Shown here one piece after another: positions 1 to 8,860 of a stretch of DNA of 27,273 nt. Made by a program: the position numbers and the translations under genes. Within the stretch, counting starts at the first letter, position 1; every line of letters starts with the position of its first letter. Origin of the DNA: Sphaeroforma sirkka (lineage: Eukaryota; Opisthokonta; Ichthyosporea; Ichthyophonida); NCBI GenBank assembly GCA_001586965.3, contig LUCW03001450.1, positions 1 through 27,273 of the forward strand, written 5' to 3'. Under the pieces are notes generated by a model. That model ran no database searches and was not told where the DNA came from. It saw nothing but the letters and a program-made list of their open reading frames with translations.

Positions 1-1678
1 TTTCATACGCTTAGTAGACTCTTAGTTTGTGCATCACGCCCTTATAAACCGCATCCAGTTCATTCGCAAAGTGTAGAGTCTATATTTATGGGTACGTGCG
101 ACGGCATAAAGGCTGAAGGCGACCTTGGCCCAAGTACCGAACTATTAATCGTGCACATTAAGCAAAAATATATCTTTAGACCGACAACGTCATGCATGTA
201 AAAAAAAAATATCAGTTTTCGGAACATAATCTACAACTGAAACACCTGAAATAGAATACAACGCCTCAGGTGAGTCTCAGACATGTAGAGAGTCAATGTT
301 CTGTTAAACTTGTGAGCGTGAATCTTGGATCCCAAAAAACATGTAAACAAAAAAAAAAATTATTATATGCGGTTTTGCCAATCAAGAACACAGCGAGACG
401 TGGAGTGACCTACCATGTCATTATTACGAAAAAAATAGCTATGGATATTGTTATGGGGAGTGACCAGTGGAGAATACATATATCAGTTTTCCCGAGACGT
501 ACGCATACATATGCGTGTATGCTTATCTCTAACCTTGGAAGTGTGGTAGTGACTTTCCGACGCCATCGTACTGCGCAAATTTTGAAACGAACTATCTGCC
601 CGTACAACACTCGGCTGTAGAGAAATACACTTGTGCAGACACACAGTGCGCGTGCATGTCTTGTCGTGCTTACCTTGAATAGCCTTTGCATGCGGAGAAC
701 GTTCATGTTTGCGAACTAGTTGTACTCTAACTAACCACTTTCGGGTGTGTGTGTGCGTTCTTCTAACCAGTTTTGTGTGTTCGTTCACTCTATAACTGAT
801 CACCCAGTCTCCACAGTCCACACGCAACAGAGCCTCATAAAAATTAAAAATTATTGTGATTTCATATATGTACTCATTAACTCATATCCATTTGCGATTA
901 CTACCACCAAATTAGGAAGGAATATAATGAAAGGTTCGGTATCTGATTTTGGCGGGTCCAATCGTGTGAACCTGCGAAGTTCGAGAATCGACAACATCCA
1001 TAATGATGGCACTCATGTTCATCGTCCTATACATCATCGCACATCTGTTCGATATATTGTTAGGTGATATCATATGAGGTCTCTTGGTTGTTATATTTAT
1101 TATTTTCTGGGGTTAAATTTTTTGGAGAATTACTCGTCCTATGTATTTGTAAATACTATAAATACATCATCGCGTGTTGTTGTATATTTAAAAATATTGT
1201 AACAAAATATATATTTTACATTCACTACTATCATAATAGTGAAAGATACAGACTAAAATAATATTTCTCTACTAGTAGAGTAGAGAGAGAGAGAGAAGTA
1301 AGGGGAGGTGATGAACTAGTGTACTCGTTGCTCATCTGATTGCATTGAAATTATGAACTACATACCAGCACATGAAATATACCAGTCATCTTGACGTCAA
1401 ACGTTTACCCATACATGTTCACGTACGTGTATATGAATATATACATAGGATATATGTAGGTACATATAATTGCAAGGAGTTTAGACACTCGTAAGACATG
1501 TTTAATCATATCGGATGGCCGTGCACGCAGTGCGCACAGCGTGCCAGTACGGTCTACAATATACGCACAAAATTATGTAGAAACTTGCTTTGCTATACAC
1601 ACGAAAGTAAGACAACGGAAGGTGAGTACGTTACAATCACCATTACCAATATACCCTCTACGCCTCCAATTGAACGAG
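1..1678. other. Host noncoding flank, no gene recognised
   Basis: Open frames here are short, overlap on both strands and match no family I know. The stretch is AT-rich, with a GT-rich patch near 745-760 and a GA-rich microsatellite at 1278-1296. A classic-looking splice donor (AAG followed by GTGAGT) lies at 1622. It could end an upstream exon of the JmjC gene that follows, but I could not identify that exon's coding content. The true 5' end and promoter of the gene are therefore not resolved. Confidence 0.5.
1278..1296. repeat. GA-rich microsatellite
   Basis: A short run of GA dinucleotides after a TAGTAGAG stretch. Simple repeat with no further structure seen. Confidence 0.7.
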
Positions 1679-1890
1679 GCTAAGACCTGGTGTGACAGTG
1701 GCGAGTGGGAGCTAGAGGTTTTAGGTCAGAGGCTACTGAGACAAACGGATCATTTAACCGTCAAAACATCTAGCAGCTGCCGGACTTTTATGTATACAGA
1801 AGCAGGTACCCGACCTTTACTCAACGACACCCAAGAGTTTGAGATTAAATCAGTGGAAACAAGCAACTTTGTTCAACGGATGTGTCAGAA
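1679..1890 (+). CDS. JmjC gene exon a (5' edge uncertain)
   Basis: Open through TWCDSGEWELEVLGQRLL, then a segment containing RTFMYTEAGTRPL and SNFVQRMCQ. This matches the general layout of the N-terminal cupin_8 region (Trp-rich start, then a variable strand, then an 'F...m' helix). It ends in phase 2 at 1890, followed by the donor GTGAGT. Two acceptor AGs (1677-1678 or 1683-1684) keep the same frame, so the left edge is approximate. The frame stays open further left, but the coding character fades there. Confidence 0.55.
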
Positions 1891-2848
1891 GTGAGTAAAG
1901 CAACAAAGTAAATATCTACATCGTTGACCACCCAATTGAGTTTGCTTTTAGATCAGTGTGGTCCGCAGGACCTGACAAATTATTTCTCACGTCTTTATTT
2001 TGCGATTCGAAGCCAGTTAGTGCAGCTTCGATATAGAATCGAGTACTCGAGATCAAGGATCCTTTTGTTTGTCATGATGATAGTGTTCAGCGAGCACACT
2101 ATCGAGTCAAGACCAATAATCGTAACTGCACTGGACAATGATATTATTGTTAAAGCAGTGATCCATAGCCAAGTCTAGATATATTTAGTAATTTATTAAG
2201 ATATAAACATCCCATACTTTCCAATAGGTCGCCGATGACAGACCGGTCTGACTCACTGTATTTTACTGCACCCGTCGCAGATATAGGCAGCCTGGATAAA
2301 GTAAGGTAAAAGTCGGTTTTCATGTATTTACTTTTTTTTTAATATATGCGTGTATTTGTTAGTTGTTGCATAATGTTATAGCTGATTTCTACATGCTTGC
2401 AATTTTCAACTATTTGCAATACACAAACTATAGGATAGTAGGAACTTACTATATCATCATGCTCATTAGCTGCCAGGATGGGAAAATCTGATAGTGAGCG
2501 ATATACTACCGGACAGTACGCTGGGCTTGACGATGAGTGCGCCTACTATGTCTTGCTGGATAGGCGAACCAGGGTGGTGACACAGGCCCACTACGATGTG
2601 GCCAATAATATATTCGTTCAGTTGCATGGACAAAAGAAAATAACGTTTTATCACCCGAATCAGGTAAAGTAATGATGTACACTGCGAGTACAATACTTTT
2701 ATTCATTTTAGTATAGCGAATGTCGAAAATAAATGCGGTCTTCAGTATTTCTGATCGGTAACTTCGATTTTCTGGCTCGTACTCTCGTTTGCAGGCTCCC
2801 AATTTATATGTATTTCCAGATGCACACCCGCGGTCGCGAAAGTCCCAG
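1679..2848 (+). CDS. JmjC/cupin-8 domain protein, partial multi-exon gene
   Basis: Four exons joined by GT-AG introns with matching phases: about 1679-1890, 2228-2305, 2477-2663 and 2795-2848. Introns are 337, 171 and 131 nt. The product resembles the cupin_8 branch of JmjC proteins, which are Fe(II)- and 2-oxoglutarate-dependent hydroxylases or demethylases. Seen directly: a W...W.LEVLGQRL segment like the family's N-terminal strand region, a QAHYDVANN segment with the first iron ligands (H and D of HYD at 2589-2597), NIFVQLHGQKK followed by TFYHP, and LYVFPDAHPRSRKSQ, which resembles the family's 'lYpfP..HP..rqSq' segment. The distal iron-binding histidine and the rest of the barrel are missing from the window, and the retroelement array begins 2.6 kb downstream. 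The N-terminal start is also unresolved. Whether the gene is intact or truncated cannot be told. The substrate is unknown. Confidence 0.65.
2228..2305 (+). CDS. JmjC gene exon b
   Basis: The acceptor is AATAG at 2223-2227 and the donor is GTAAAAG at 2306. One base at the start completes the two left over from exon a, and two bases at the end are completed by exon c. The peptide includes SLYFTAPVADIGSLDKV. A competing donor at 2301 would put exon c out of frame, which favours 2306. Confidence 0.6.
2477..2663 (+). CDS. JmjC gene exon c, carries the HYD iron ligands
   Basis: The acceptor is TGCCAG ending at 2476 and the donor is GTAAAGT at 2664. Sixty-two codons follow the phase base. The key part is AYYVLLDRRTRVVTQAHYD, then NIFVQLHGQKKITFYHPNQ. 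In cupin_8/JmjC proteins this is the strand pair with the HxD iron site, the 'N.lvQl.G.K' turn and a 'l(f)pP' strand. His and Asp of the site are present (2589-2597). The exon ends in phase 0. This is the strongest evidence for the gene's family. Confidence 0.7.
2795..2848 (+). CDS. JmjC gene exon d
   Basis: A short exon of 18 codons in phase 0, between TTTGCAG and the donor GTATGC. It encodes APNLYVFPDAHPRSRKSQ, which fits the segment after the 'fpP' strand in cupin_8 proteins, where 'lYp.P..hp...Sq' precedes the acidic strand and the distal histidine. A following exon should begin in phase 0 with a V-D-like start. I did not find one before the retroelement array. Confidence 0.6.
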
Positions 2849-3225
2849 GTATGCGTTTGAAATGTGTACGAATTCAAGCATGTGTAGCAATTGTTGAATG
2901 AGACACTTCCATATTTCGAATAGACAGTAAAATAATTGCCGTAATTTTTTTGTAAGAAATAATACGTATTAAGGCACATTCCTGAATTTGAAAATTTAAG
3001 ATTTATGCATGGTGAGCAAATTGAGAATTGGGAATTATGAAGTATGCAGCGCAATTTTGGGCCATTAAGAAATATTCTATTTCTTAATTAAGAAAGAAGA
3101 ATTAAGGCAGGTTATAGACTTATTAAGAATCGTGTATGATATCTTTTTAAAAATTTAAAGAATTATTAACAATCATGTATACCGATATCTGAAGAAATTT
3201 TAAGAACCGGTACTTATTTTATAGT

Positions 3226-3291
3226 TGCAATACGACATCGTATTTGAACCGATTGGAATCCCTACCGGTTCAAATACAATGTCGCACCGCA
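3226..3291. repeat. Inverted repeat / hairpin with about 20-bp arms
   Basis: The left arm 3232-3251 pairs with the right arm 3266-3285 at 18 of 20 positions, around a 14-nt loop. Pairing extends a few base pairs beyond the arms after a two-base internal loop. It could be a small foldback element or an RNA hairpin. No promoter or coding link is seen. Confidence 0.55.
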
Positions 3292-3323
3292 TTTATAGAA
3301 CAATGGCAATGGCCACTATGGAG

Positions 3324-3326
<3 letters not shown>

Positions 3327-3395
<69 letters not shown>
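3327..3395. repeat. (TA)n microsatellite
   Basis: An uninterrupted AT dinucleotide repeat of about 69 bases. The Ile/Tyr-repeat frames that cross it are artefacts of the repeat. Confidence 0.95.
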
Positions 3396-3399
<4 letters not shown>

Positions 3400-3441
3400 A
3401 CATGCATACTCACATACCTAAATAGATGCATTAATGTCAAT

Positions 3442-3494
3442 CTACCTTTTTACTGAAAAGGTAGTACTATGATCAACCTTTTGACAAAAGGTTG
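3442..3494. repeat. Two adjacent perfect hairpins
   Basis: The first has 9-bp arms 3442-3450 and 3456-3464 with a 5-nt loop. The second has 9-bp arms 3474-3482 and 3486-3494 with a 3-nt loop. The junction sequence GGTAGTACTATGATCAACC (3460-3478) recurs with two changes at 3871-3889, so a small repeated element may span this stretch. Confidence 0.55.
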
Positions 3495-3988
3495 CAAACT
3501 ACACTTTATCTGAAATATGCTACAGCAAGATTATAAGCCTATTATTCATCCCCTAAGTTCGTGTGTATGCCGTACTATATGTATATAGTATGTGTGCTCA
3601 TCAATAGCTATTTCAAAGGAGTGAAAGTGACGATTCAAGATATCTTTCTGTCCTGACAAAAGTGTGCTATAATGCTTTATGGACCCTAACCCCGTCTTTT
3701 GGTTGAAATCGTTCTAAATTGATTTACATACGTCAAATTGGGTCCAAATCGTACATAAAGGTCCGATATAAATAGTTCCAACATTGTTGCAAGTTATGTA
3801 TACATAGCTGATCACATCATGTCTATATTCGCGAAAAGGTGTGATTCCAACGATCAACCTTTTGGAAAACGGTAGCACTATGATCTACCAATTATTTATT
3901 TGGTCGATACTTACTACTACTATATTCTAAAAAAAAAAAATTGTATCATGTTATATTTACCTGCCATCAATTCATCATCACAATCCTG

Positions 3989-4190
3989 AATTCACACATG
4001 TTCACTTCTATCACTGGTTCATGTTCACAGTTTATAAATCACGAATAAAAAAACATAAGCAAAAGATATAATGTTATTAGAATGACAGATGTTTTGCACT
4101 ATTTTAAGATTGCAATTCACACATGTTCACTTCAATCACTGTTTCATGTTCACGTTTATAAATCACGATAATAGAATGCCAGGTGTTTTT
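3989..4190. repeat. Imperfect tandem duplication, period about 125 bp
   Basis: The block starting AATTCACACATGTTCACTTC at 3989 recurs at 4114. Both copies continue through ATCACT, TTCATGTTCAC, TTTATAAATCACGA and GAATG(A/C)CAG. The second copy lacks an internal stretch. Noncoding. Confidence 0.7.
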
Positions 4191-4953
4191 ATTTCGTCCA
4201 CTGGCCATATGCTATAATCTTGTCCTACTTGTTCGTTGTGAATAGTTATTGATGATTTATACTGAGCACAGCTTTGAAGTTGTGGTCTGTTAAAGTTGTA
4301 TTTTAGTATGTATTTAAATATTTATTCGTAGTGGTAAGATCTTCATCACATGTGTAGTCGTGTACACAAGCGCCAAATAATATTTTTTTACGAAATATGA
4401 ATGTTATCTCACTTAATATGTCGTTCATTATTAAGAAATTATCTTGAAACAAAAAATTGGCTTAATTAAGAAATAGGAAGTACGCATGAGGAATTTATTA
4501 TTAAGTACCACCGCTTTGACACGATTAGTATCTTATTCTTAATTAATAATCACGTAGCGAAAAAAAATGGGTTAAAGTTTTGGATTCTGCCGATTTTGGG
4601 TAAAGGATTAATAGGAATTGGGTTCAGATTCTTAATTAAGAAAAAAGAATTATGTGCTTTCCCAAAATGTAATAAGAAAACGTACAGATCGTTACATAAT
4701 AATGACATGGTAGCTCAGGTTGGTATACGACGCCGACATTTGTGATTAGGGCAAACGAAATATCATAGGACATACATCATCACATCATGTCGTATGGTGC
4801 AGTCGGATATAGAGCACCCCACTTAGTCCTTTACTTTTTTTAACTTTTTTCTACGTCAAAAAAATTGGAAATTTCAAAAAACAAAATATTCAGTGTGATT
4901 ATGATTGTAAACGGGACGACACGAGTTGGGATAGCGTTAGACTGAGTTTACTC

Positions 4954-4986
4954 TTGTAGCTTTAGCTAACTAAAGTGAAGCTACAA
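4954..4986. repeat. Bulged hairpin
   Basis: TTGTAGCTTTAG at 4954-4965 pairs with CTAAAG and AAGCTACAA (4970-4986) around a CTAA loop with a two-base bulge. Function unknown. Confidence 0.45.
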
Positions 4987-5466
4987 CTGACAGTCGTACT
5001 GCCTTTTGTATGTTGTCACACGAGATTCGTATCGTATTTTCATTCTCGCCTTCAGAACGACCGTTGGCGATTTAATGTCACACGAAAGCTTTTTTTCTTT
5101 TTGTCAGTTTTCGTTCACGTCTAATATTTGACCGCCAAATGTATCTGAGTCGGTTTATGAACTGTTCCGCAAGTTTAAGCAGGTTTTAGTCCATGGGGTT
5201 ACAATCCCACATACGACGGAGGTTTGGCGAAAACGGCGGCGTATTAGAACACGTGGAGTAAAACCAAACGAGAATGGTAAGGAACATCCAAGTAAATTGA
5301 GCAGCATTGCCTTTTGTTTGCCAGTCAAGTAGCTGGGAATTGAAGAACTAAAGATTGTTAGCCAAGCAGTATGCACAGGAACAACCAGAACAAACGGAAG
5401 TAAACTGGATTGGAGTTAAGGGTTGCCGACGGAAAGCAACATCTGACTTGAACTGAAATAAGATAG

Positions 5467-6060
5467 TGTAAACTTCGATGGAAATTACTAGGTTTCAAAC
5501 TATATTAAACTAAAATACAATTTAGTCAGTTAGATTTAGCAGTGGTAGCTTGTGTAAGAATGATCGGGACCGCCTCTTGTTAAGAGCCTAAATATCCTCG
5601 ATCACACAGGGCGTACCTCTAGCTGTTCTTTATTGAATAATTTTCACTAGAAGTACTAAATGTTCATGACCACTTGCCTAATTTGTAAATAGACATAATA
5701 ACGTAAGTCACGTTAATACATTAGCTGATATAAATAAAGTTCCATCTGAAGAAAAGTTAAAAAAAAGAAAAGACTTATTGGATTTTGGAGATTGGCGTGG
5801 AGGACCAAAATCAATAAGTAGTAGTTCGGAGATTATAAAATTTAGTTTATAATATCCTACATCTACTAATGTCTCAAATAGGTCCAAGTAGATGAGTCAT
5901 ACCAAATACTCAGGCTATTGGAGCCATCAAAGTGAATTTAGAACACTTTGGAAATATTGGAAAAAAGAGCTTGTACTAATTATTTAAAATACAAATAAAA
6001 CCAATGTATTATCTCAATTGATCTTGATATTTTAGACTGACCGGAGGCCGTATTTCAACA
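5467..6060 (-). repeat. LTR copy 1 (left edge of array)
   Basis: 594 bp, + strand TGTAAACTTCG to TTTCAACA, so it has TG...CA ends. In the sense (minus) direction there is a TATAAA at about 5851-5846 and an AATAAA at about 5634-5629, giving a plausible U3-R-U5 layout. It is the most divergent of the four copies, at roughly 2 percent from copy 2. The left flank (..AAGATAG) is host DNA. A matching target-site duplication could not be tested because the array's right edge is not a clean LTR end. Confidence 0.85.
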
Positions 6061-6149
6061 TAGCCCCAGTAGCTTTTAGAACTACGAACGTACGTTAAGA
6101 TACGATCTAGTTGGTAAAGCGAAAACCAAAGTAAAAAACGGTTTCGGTC

Positions 6150-7437
6150 ATGACTTATCGAGTAAGTATGTGCCTATATGTACGAGTTCAAGACTCATGT
6201 TGTACTCTATGTCGTTTAGTATTTGGTCCAGTAACCATTTCCGATGTAGGCGCCTTACGTTTATTATTTGGTAAGGTATTAGCCAAAGGCTGTTCTTCAT
6301 TAGTAAGTAAGTTTGAACAATTTTCTGCACTGTTGGTAAGCAGATCAGAAAGTTTAGTCACGTAGGAAGTAGGTGGCAAATAGGGAATTTCAGATCCGTC
6401 AGGGTTTGTAGTCACCTGAGGAAACCCTTTTCGTTTATCTCGTGTGTTCTTATGTAAACGCTTATTCCATTTCTTATTAAAGATACGAAGAAAGTCGCGA
6501 GATTCACGAAATGCATCGGAGGTTAGCCAAGCTACTGTCCCATCCATGAAACGGGTCTTGTAGTAAGTGTAACCGTCTTCGGATGTTTTGTCAATTATAT
6601 CTTTGACTTGTGACTCCATAACTGGTACATCAGAATCAAATGAGCGAGCGAATGAGAGTTCGGAGGTAGGGATACGGTGAGTGCCTACATTGGTTGCGCT
6701 AGTACCATCAATGTTATTCACTTCGTAAGTATCACTCTTCTCATCATGGTAGGAAATAACAAAAAGGTCCTATCGTCTTAGAAGAGAGTTCGGTAACGTT
6801 GGCGTTTCGATTTATAATGTTAACGTAATCGCCGACTTTGAACTGAACAATGTTCTTAGTGTTATTCCATCGGTCATACGCTTTAAGTAGGACGCGATTT
6901 TTTTTGTGCTCGAGTAAACAGGGGTAAACAACGTTCTGCATATGCTCGATCTTTGTAGCCACGGGGTAGCGTGTTTCTCGGGCGCAGTTTTATCAAACGT
7001 TGCTTGTAATTCACTATAGCGGCCAAAGAAATAGTGAAACGGGAGTGTTCCAGTTTAAGGATTCATGCAGTTATTCATTTGAGTCTGAACCCATTTCAAA
7101 TGATAAGGCCACATATCCTCAACGTCGTCTAGTGCGGTACGCAAGAGTTTCTAAAGTTCTCTATGACGTGTCTCATTTGCACCCCTGCGTTTGAGGTTTG
7201 TGGGGTGCGAACACCACGCCTATGGGTCATGCCTGATACGAGTATAAGTGCCTCCATTACGTCGGTACAAAAACTCACTACCGTTATCAGAACATAGTAG
7301 TTCGGGGAAACCGAAGTCATTAAAGACGTGATAGCATAATTCTGCCACTGTTTGTGGACGTTTGTTCGGTATTGCATAAAGCAAGTTATAGCCCGAAGCC
7401 ACACATAAGAAAATGACAGATATATATATCGCCAGTA
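6150..7437 (-). pseudogene. Unit 1 integrase remnant
   Basis: Fossil of a retroviral-type DDE integrase. Visible parts are the core around SDNGSEF and the TQG/NETRHREL-like stretch, then VGDYVNIINRNANVTELS with a GPF motif, then a chromo-like tail (DGYTYYKTRFMDGTVAWL). The DNA is almost identical to units 2 and 4 over this part. The N-terminal zinc domain was not recognised. Broken. Confidence 0.8.
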
Positions 7438-8130
7438 TTAAGACTTCTTTAACGAGTTTAGCATGTTCATGTGCTGTCTTTGTAAAGATAACTATATCAT
7501 CTAAATAGACTGATACGTTATACGACAGGTCCGCAAATAGTTCCATCATAACTTGTTGGAAGAAAGAAGGTAACATGTGTTAAACTGGTACTTCTTACCT
7601 TGCCAAGTAAAGGAAAAGTATTTCCTATGAGGCTCATATATATCTGTAGTTGATGGAATGCAGCTTTTAAGTCTATCTTGAAAAGATAGTCGCACCCTCC
7701 ATTTTGCGTAGTATCTCGCTTATCTTAGGTAAGGGAAAACTATGTTGCGGAATTAGTTTGTTGATTGGCGACAGGTCTAGTACTACTCTTGTTTTACTAA
7801 ACGTTCCATCAGATTTATATTGATCGACCGCTAAGAGAGCTAAGTTAACTGGGGTTGCATCATAATTGATTTCAATTAGACCCTGTTTTAACCAATCTTC
7901 GATTTGGGTTTTGACAACGTCTTTGTGTCTCCAACTCACGTAGTTATGTGAAGGACACTTTAACTTAGAGAAGTCGACGTTTGTTAAGTCAAGTCTAACG
8001 TACCCATTAGAGAACTTAAACATACACCAGTCAGTTATTGCAATCTTCCTGTTTTGTATAATTAAGTCCATAATTATATCGGTGAAGTGCGGAATCATAT
8101 CCTTTGCTTCACCTTCCGGAGGTTTAGGTA
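7438..8130 (-). pseudogene. Unit 1 reverse transcriptase remnant
   Basis: The N-terminal fingers/palm segment includes TRVVLDLSPINKLIPQHSFP followed by KISEILRKMEGATIFSR, the typical Ty3/gypsy 'R.v.DyR.lN' region. The catalytic block is VYLDDIVIFT (about 7510-7480). This is the only reverse transcriptase sequence recognised in the window. Broken. Confidence 0.8.
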
Positions 8131-8480
8131 TCTTTAACATATTATCATCTGACTGATCTTTATTCGGGTCCAGCCCATTAGGCAGACCAGTGAGTGTTAT
8201 ACCTAAACTGAGAAGATCAGTCATACCTATAATTAAATCGTATTTCTGAGACATGTCAGTAACGATTAGGTGAGTCTTCACTTCTCTCTCTATCTGACAG
8301 CATTATGTGTGCATAGTCAATGGCTTGTTCGCAAGTAGTAACTTTGCCATTTCCCAAGATTAAATCAGTTGTTTCGTTATGGACAGCCATATCTGTAGCG
8401 TAGGGCTACTCGGCATGAGATAGCAGAGACTTCAGCCCCTGGATCAAATAGTGCCATAACTTTTCTCCATTTACGAAAAC
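8131..8480 (-). pseudogene. Unit 1 retropepsin-like protease remnant
   Basis: An ALFDPGAEVSAIS-like segment near 8455-8415 fits the aspartic protease active-site loop, with DPG in place of the common DTG or DSG. KYDLIIGMTDLLSLGI near 8250-8200 fits the 'i(L/I)G.d.l' flap-end motif. It sits between gag and reverse transcriptase as expected. Broken. Confidence 0.65.
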
Positions 8481-8545
8481 TGTTTGAAAGATACGTTCAT
8501 CTCCTTTGGTATAGATTTTATTGAACATTTTCTCATAATCTTGCT

Positions 8546-8775
8546 CTAGTGCGCACATATGGTACTGTCAGTGCTTAACTTGGACGTCTGGTAAGTCCTG
8601 CAATCCTCTTTGTGCCAACCGTTAGTACCCTTGCAAGTAGCACACTCTTTCATATAGTGTCCAAAATCTGGCTTGCCTGGTGCACACTTAACAGGGTCGT
8701 GTCTACCATTCCACTTGCCATTACGTTTTGTGAGGTTGTAACCACACTTCTTGCAAGGCGCTCTCACCTTCTTAT
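8546..8775 (-). pseudogene. Unit 1 gag zinc region (nucleocapsid-like)
   Basis: Two Cys/His modules: CKKCGYNL...WNGRHDPVKC and CATCKGTNGWHKEDC. The second reads C-x2-C-x6-H-x3-C, wider than the retroviral CCHC knuckle (C-x2-C-x4-H-x4-C). The same two-module plan recurs with a different sequence in units 2 and 3, which shows that the modules are a family feature. Confidence 0.65.
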
Positions 8776-8860
8776 CACCTTCGGTTCGGTAGAAGTAGAG
8801 CCAGTACCCCCCCTCCAGTAGTAGTGCGAGGTTTCTTAGTACTACGCGCAGTATTAGTCT

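Larger units (their letters stand above)
3081..4642. repeat. Dispersed TTCTTAATTAAGAA-like palindromes (four copies)
   Basis: Perfect 14-bp palindromes lie at 3081-3094 and 4629-4642. Shorter or imperfect versions lie at 4461-4472 and 4537-4550. They may be remnants of a short inverted-repeat element or a recurring AT-rich binding site. No larger unit around them could be defined. Confidence 0.4.
2849..5466. other. Noncoding host stretch with small repeats and hairpins
   Basis: No gene recognised. This may be an intron of the JmjC gene or its 3' flank. It holds a 25-bp-class hairpin (3226-3291), a (TA)n tract, two adjacent 9-bp hairpins (3442-3494), a duplicated block (3989-4190), four copies of a TTCTTAATTAAGAA-like palindrome, and a bulged hairpin at 4954-4986. 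Confidence 0.5.

Noticed and set aside
270-1261. Several overlapping ORFs of 65-116 codons on both strands
   Set aside because: They overlap each other in conflicting frames, have no recognisable motif and lack coding-like composition.
1924-2178. An 84-codon + frame as an additional JmjC exon
   Set aside because: It lies in the intron between exons a and b, does not resemble the family, and is not needed because exons a and b join in phase without it.
2506-3054. A 182-codon minus-strand ORF
   Set aside because: It is antisense to the JmjC exons c and d and runs through their intron. It has no domain of its own.
3225-3456. ORFs with long Ile/Tyr repeats
   Set aside because: They are translations of the (TA)n microsatellite.
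5132-5332. A 66-codon open + frame with VYELFRKFKQ, possibly an exon
   Set aside because: No family recognised, no start codon and no clear acceptor. A random frame of this length is plausible. The overlapping minus frame at 5155-5376 is also unsupported.
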